DNA of 64,000 nucleotides from Halichondria panicea (Eukaryota > Porifera > Demospongiae > Suberitida > Halichondriidae), in NCBI RefSeq assembly GCF_963675165.1, contig NC_087377.1:4650042-4714041 (forward strand), read 5' to 3'. Under the pieces are notes generated by a model. That model ran no database searches. It was not told the origin of the DNA and saw only the letters and a program-made list of their open reading frames with translations. Both the position numbers and the translations under genes were made by a program. Below are positions 63,251-64,000 of this stretch, piece by piece; position 1 is the stretch's first letter, and each line of letters begins with the position of its first letter.

Positions 63251-64000
63251 AGGCATAATACACGATCATACATGTATAGTATGTGTTGATGAATATATAT
63301 ACCGTATAGGAATATATATATTCATGATCGATTGATTGGTTTACACTTATAAGATGTGCATGCATGCATGCAGTCATGCATATAATAATTATGATGTACT
63401 TAATAGGGGCGTTAAGCTTCGTCAAGCAATAACAGAACTTCTACCATTGGCTGCATGCATGGCTAGCTATAGCTGCACCCGGCTTTTATTCGAATTACGT
63501 GCTTACTGTAACAGCTGAAGTGATCCCGTACCAGGAACAATGGAAAAAGGTCACAAAAGTAGAAAGCTAGAGTGCATGGTTGTTACTTCTTTGCTTATCC
63601 TAATCCTATAGCCCCAGAACATTAGCAAGAGCCATGATTATATCTAAGACTCCTCTAAAATTCCATTCTCAAAAGTTTCTAGTATAGCCTCGTTCCCAGG
63701 CCTTACTTTTTCTTGCTGTTGTCATTTACGTCATGATTGCATGTGGGCTACATATCGCCCATGTTCATAAAAATCCTTGTGGATCACGCGATTTCCCGAA
63801 CCAGACCTTATACTTTTTCTTCCATTTCTTTCTTTGCTGCCTCATTTCGTCTATTCTTTTTTGCCTACCTTCTCTATTTATGCATAAACAAGTATTCTCC
63901 CACGCATTCAGAGTTAATACATTGTATAAGACTGTACTGTACTGAGGACTGTGCCGAGACACTGCCAAGGTGTAGCTTGGCCACCTCTGGTGGCAGTAGC
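63251..64000. other. Right edge of the window
   Basis: No gene or exon is recognised. A TAGCCTCGTTCCCAGGCC word at 63686 resembles the left end of the CCTCGATCCCAGGCC element family, whose other end would lie beyond the window. The remaining exons of gene B, if present, are expected further right. Confidence 0.4.

Overview
This window looks like animal nuclear DNA, most likely a demosponge such as Amphimedon queenslandica. That name is an inference from gene style, not a database match. The support is short-exon/short-intron genes with GT-AG splicing, AT-rich introns full of small inverted-repeat elements, and metazoan domains (WW, ankyrin, SH3, ROC-COR, Ig-like, Death, an AAK1/BIKE-type kinase). 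No prokaryotic operons, rRNA or tRNA genes were seen.

Layout. (1) 2.5-23.6 kb, + strand: a large multidomain signalling gene (gene A). Its exons join in phase to give WW - five ankyrin repeats - SH3 - a helical module - ROC-like GTPase - COR - Ig-like - Death. Its GTPase/COR exon is broken by two mobile elements: a 1.6-kb TA-target DNA element just after the P-loop, and a 5.3-kb LTR retrotransposon with identical LTRs and a 5-bp target duplication. Removing either one in silico leaves the host frame continuous. The retrotransposon has integrase upstream of reverse transcriptase (Gmr1-like order). (2) 24.3-25.0 kb: the last two exons of a second Death-domain gene. (3) 26.5-40.5 kb: a candidate 14-kb DNA transposon with ~60-bp terminal inverted repeats. 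Just inside each end is a multi-kilobase array of an 8-bp motif, the two arrays being inverted relative to each other. Between them lie two convergent genes: a P-loop ATPase (+) and a DDE-like transposase fused to OTU, CXC and SANT-like domains (-). (4) 42.2-44.3 kb: a ~52-bp minisatellite. (5) 45.4-51.6 kb: a NAK-family (AAK1/BIKE-like) kinase gene with several reading-frame lesions, hosting intronic minisatellites and a piggyBac-like element. (6) 52.2-62.0 kb and beyond: gene B, a tandem paralogue of gene A without the WW, SH3 and fifth ankyrin exons, with an intact ROC-COR exon.

How it fits together. Genes A and B share exon phases, coding sequence and stretches of intron and 5' leader, so they arose by duplication. 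The ankyrin, ROC-COR and Death parts suggest scaffold/GTPase proteins of innate-immune or apoptosis type; this is inferred from domains only. The duplication gives filled/empty comparisons for insertions, for example an 835-bp element in gene B missing from the same intron of gene A. Many of the small elements share a TA target duplication, and several families share the outer bases CCGTA, suggesting a common mobilising transposase elsewhere in the genome.
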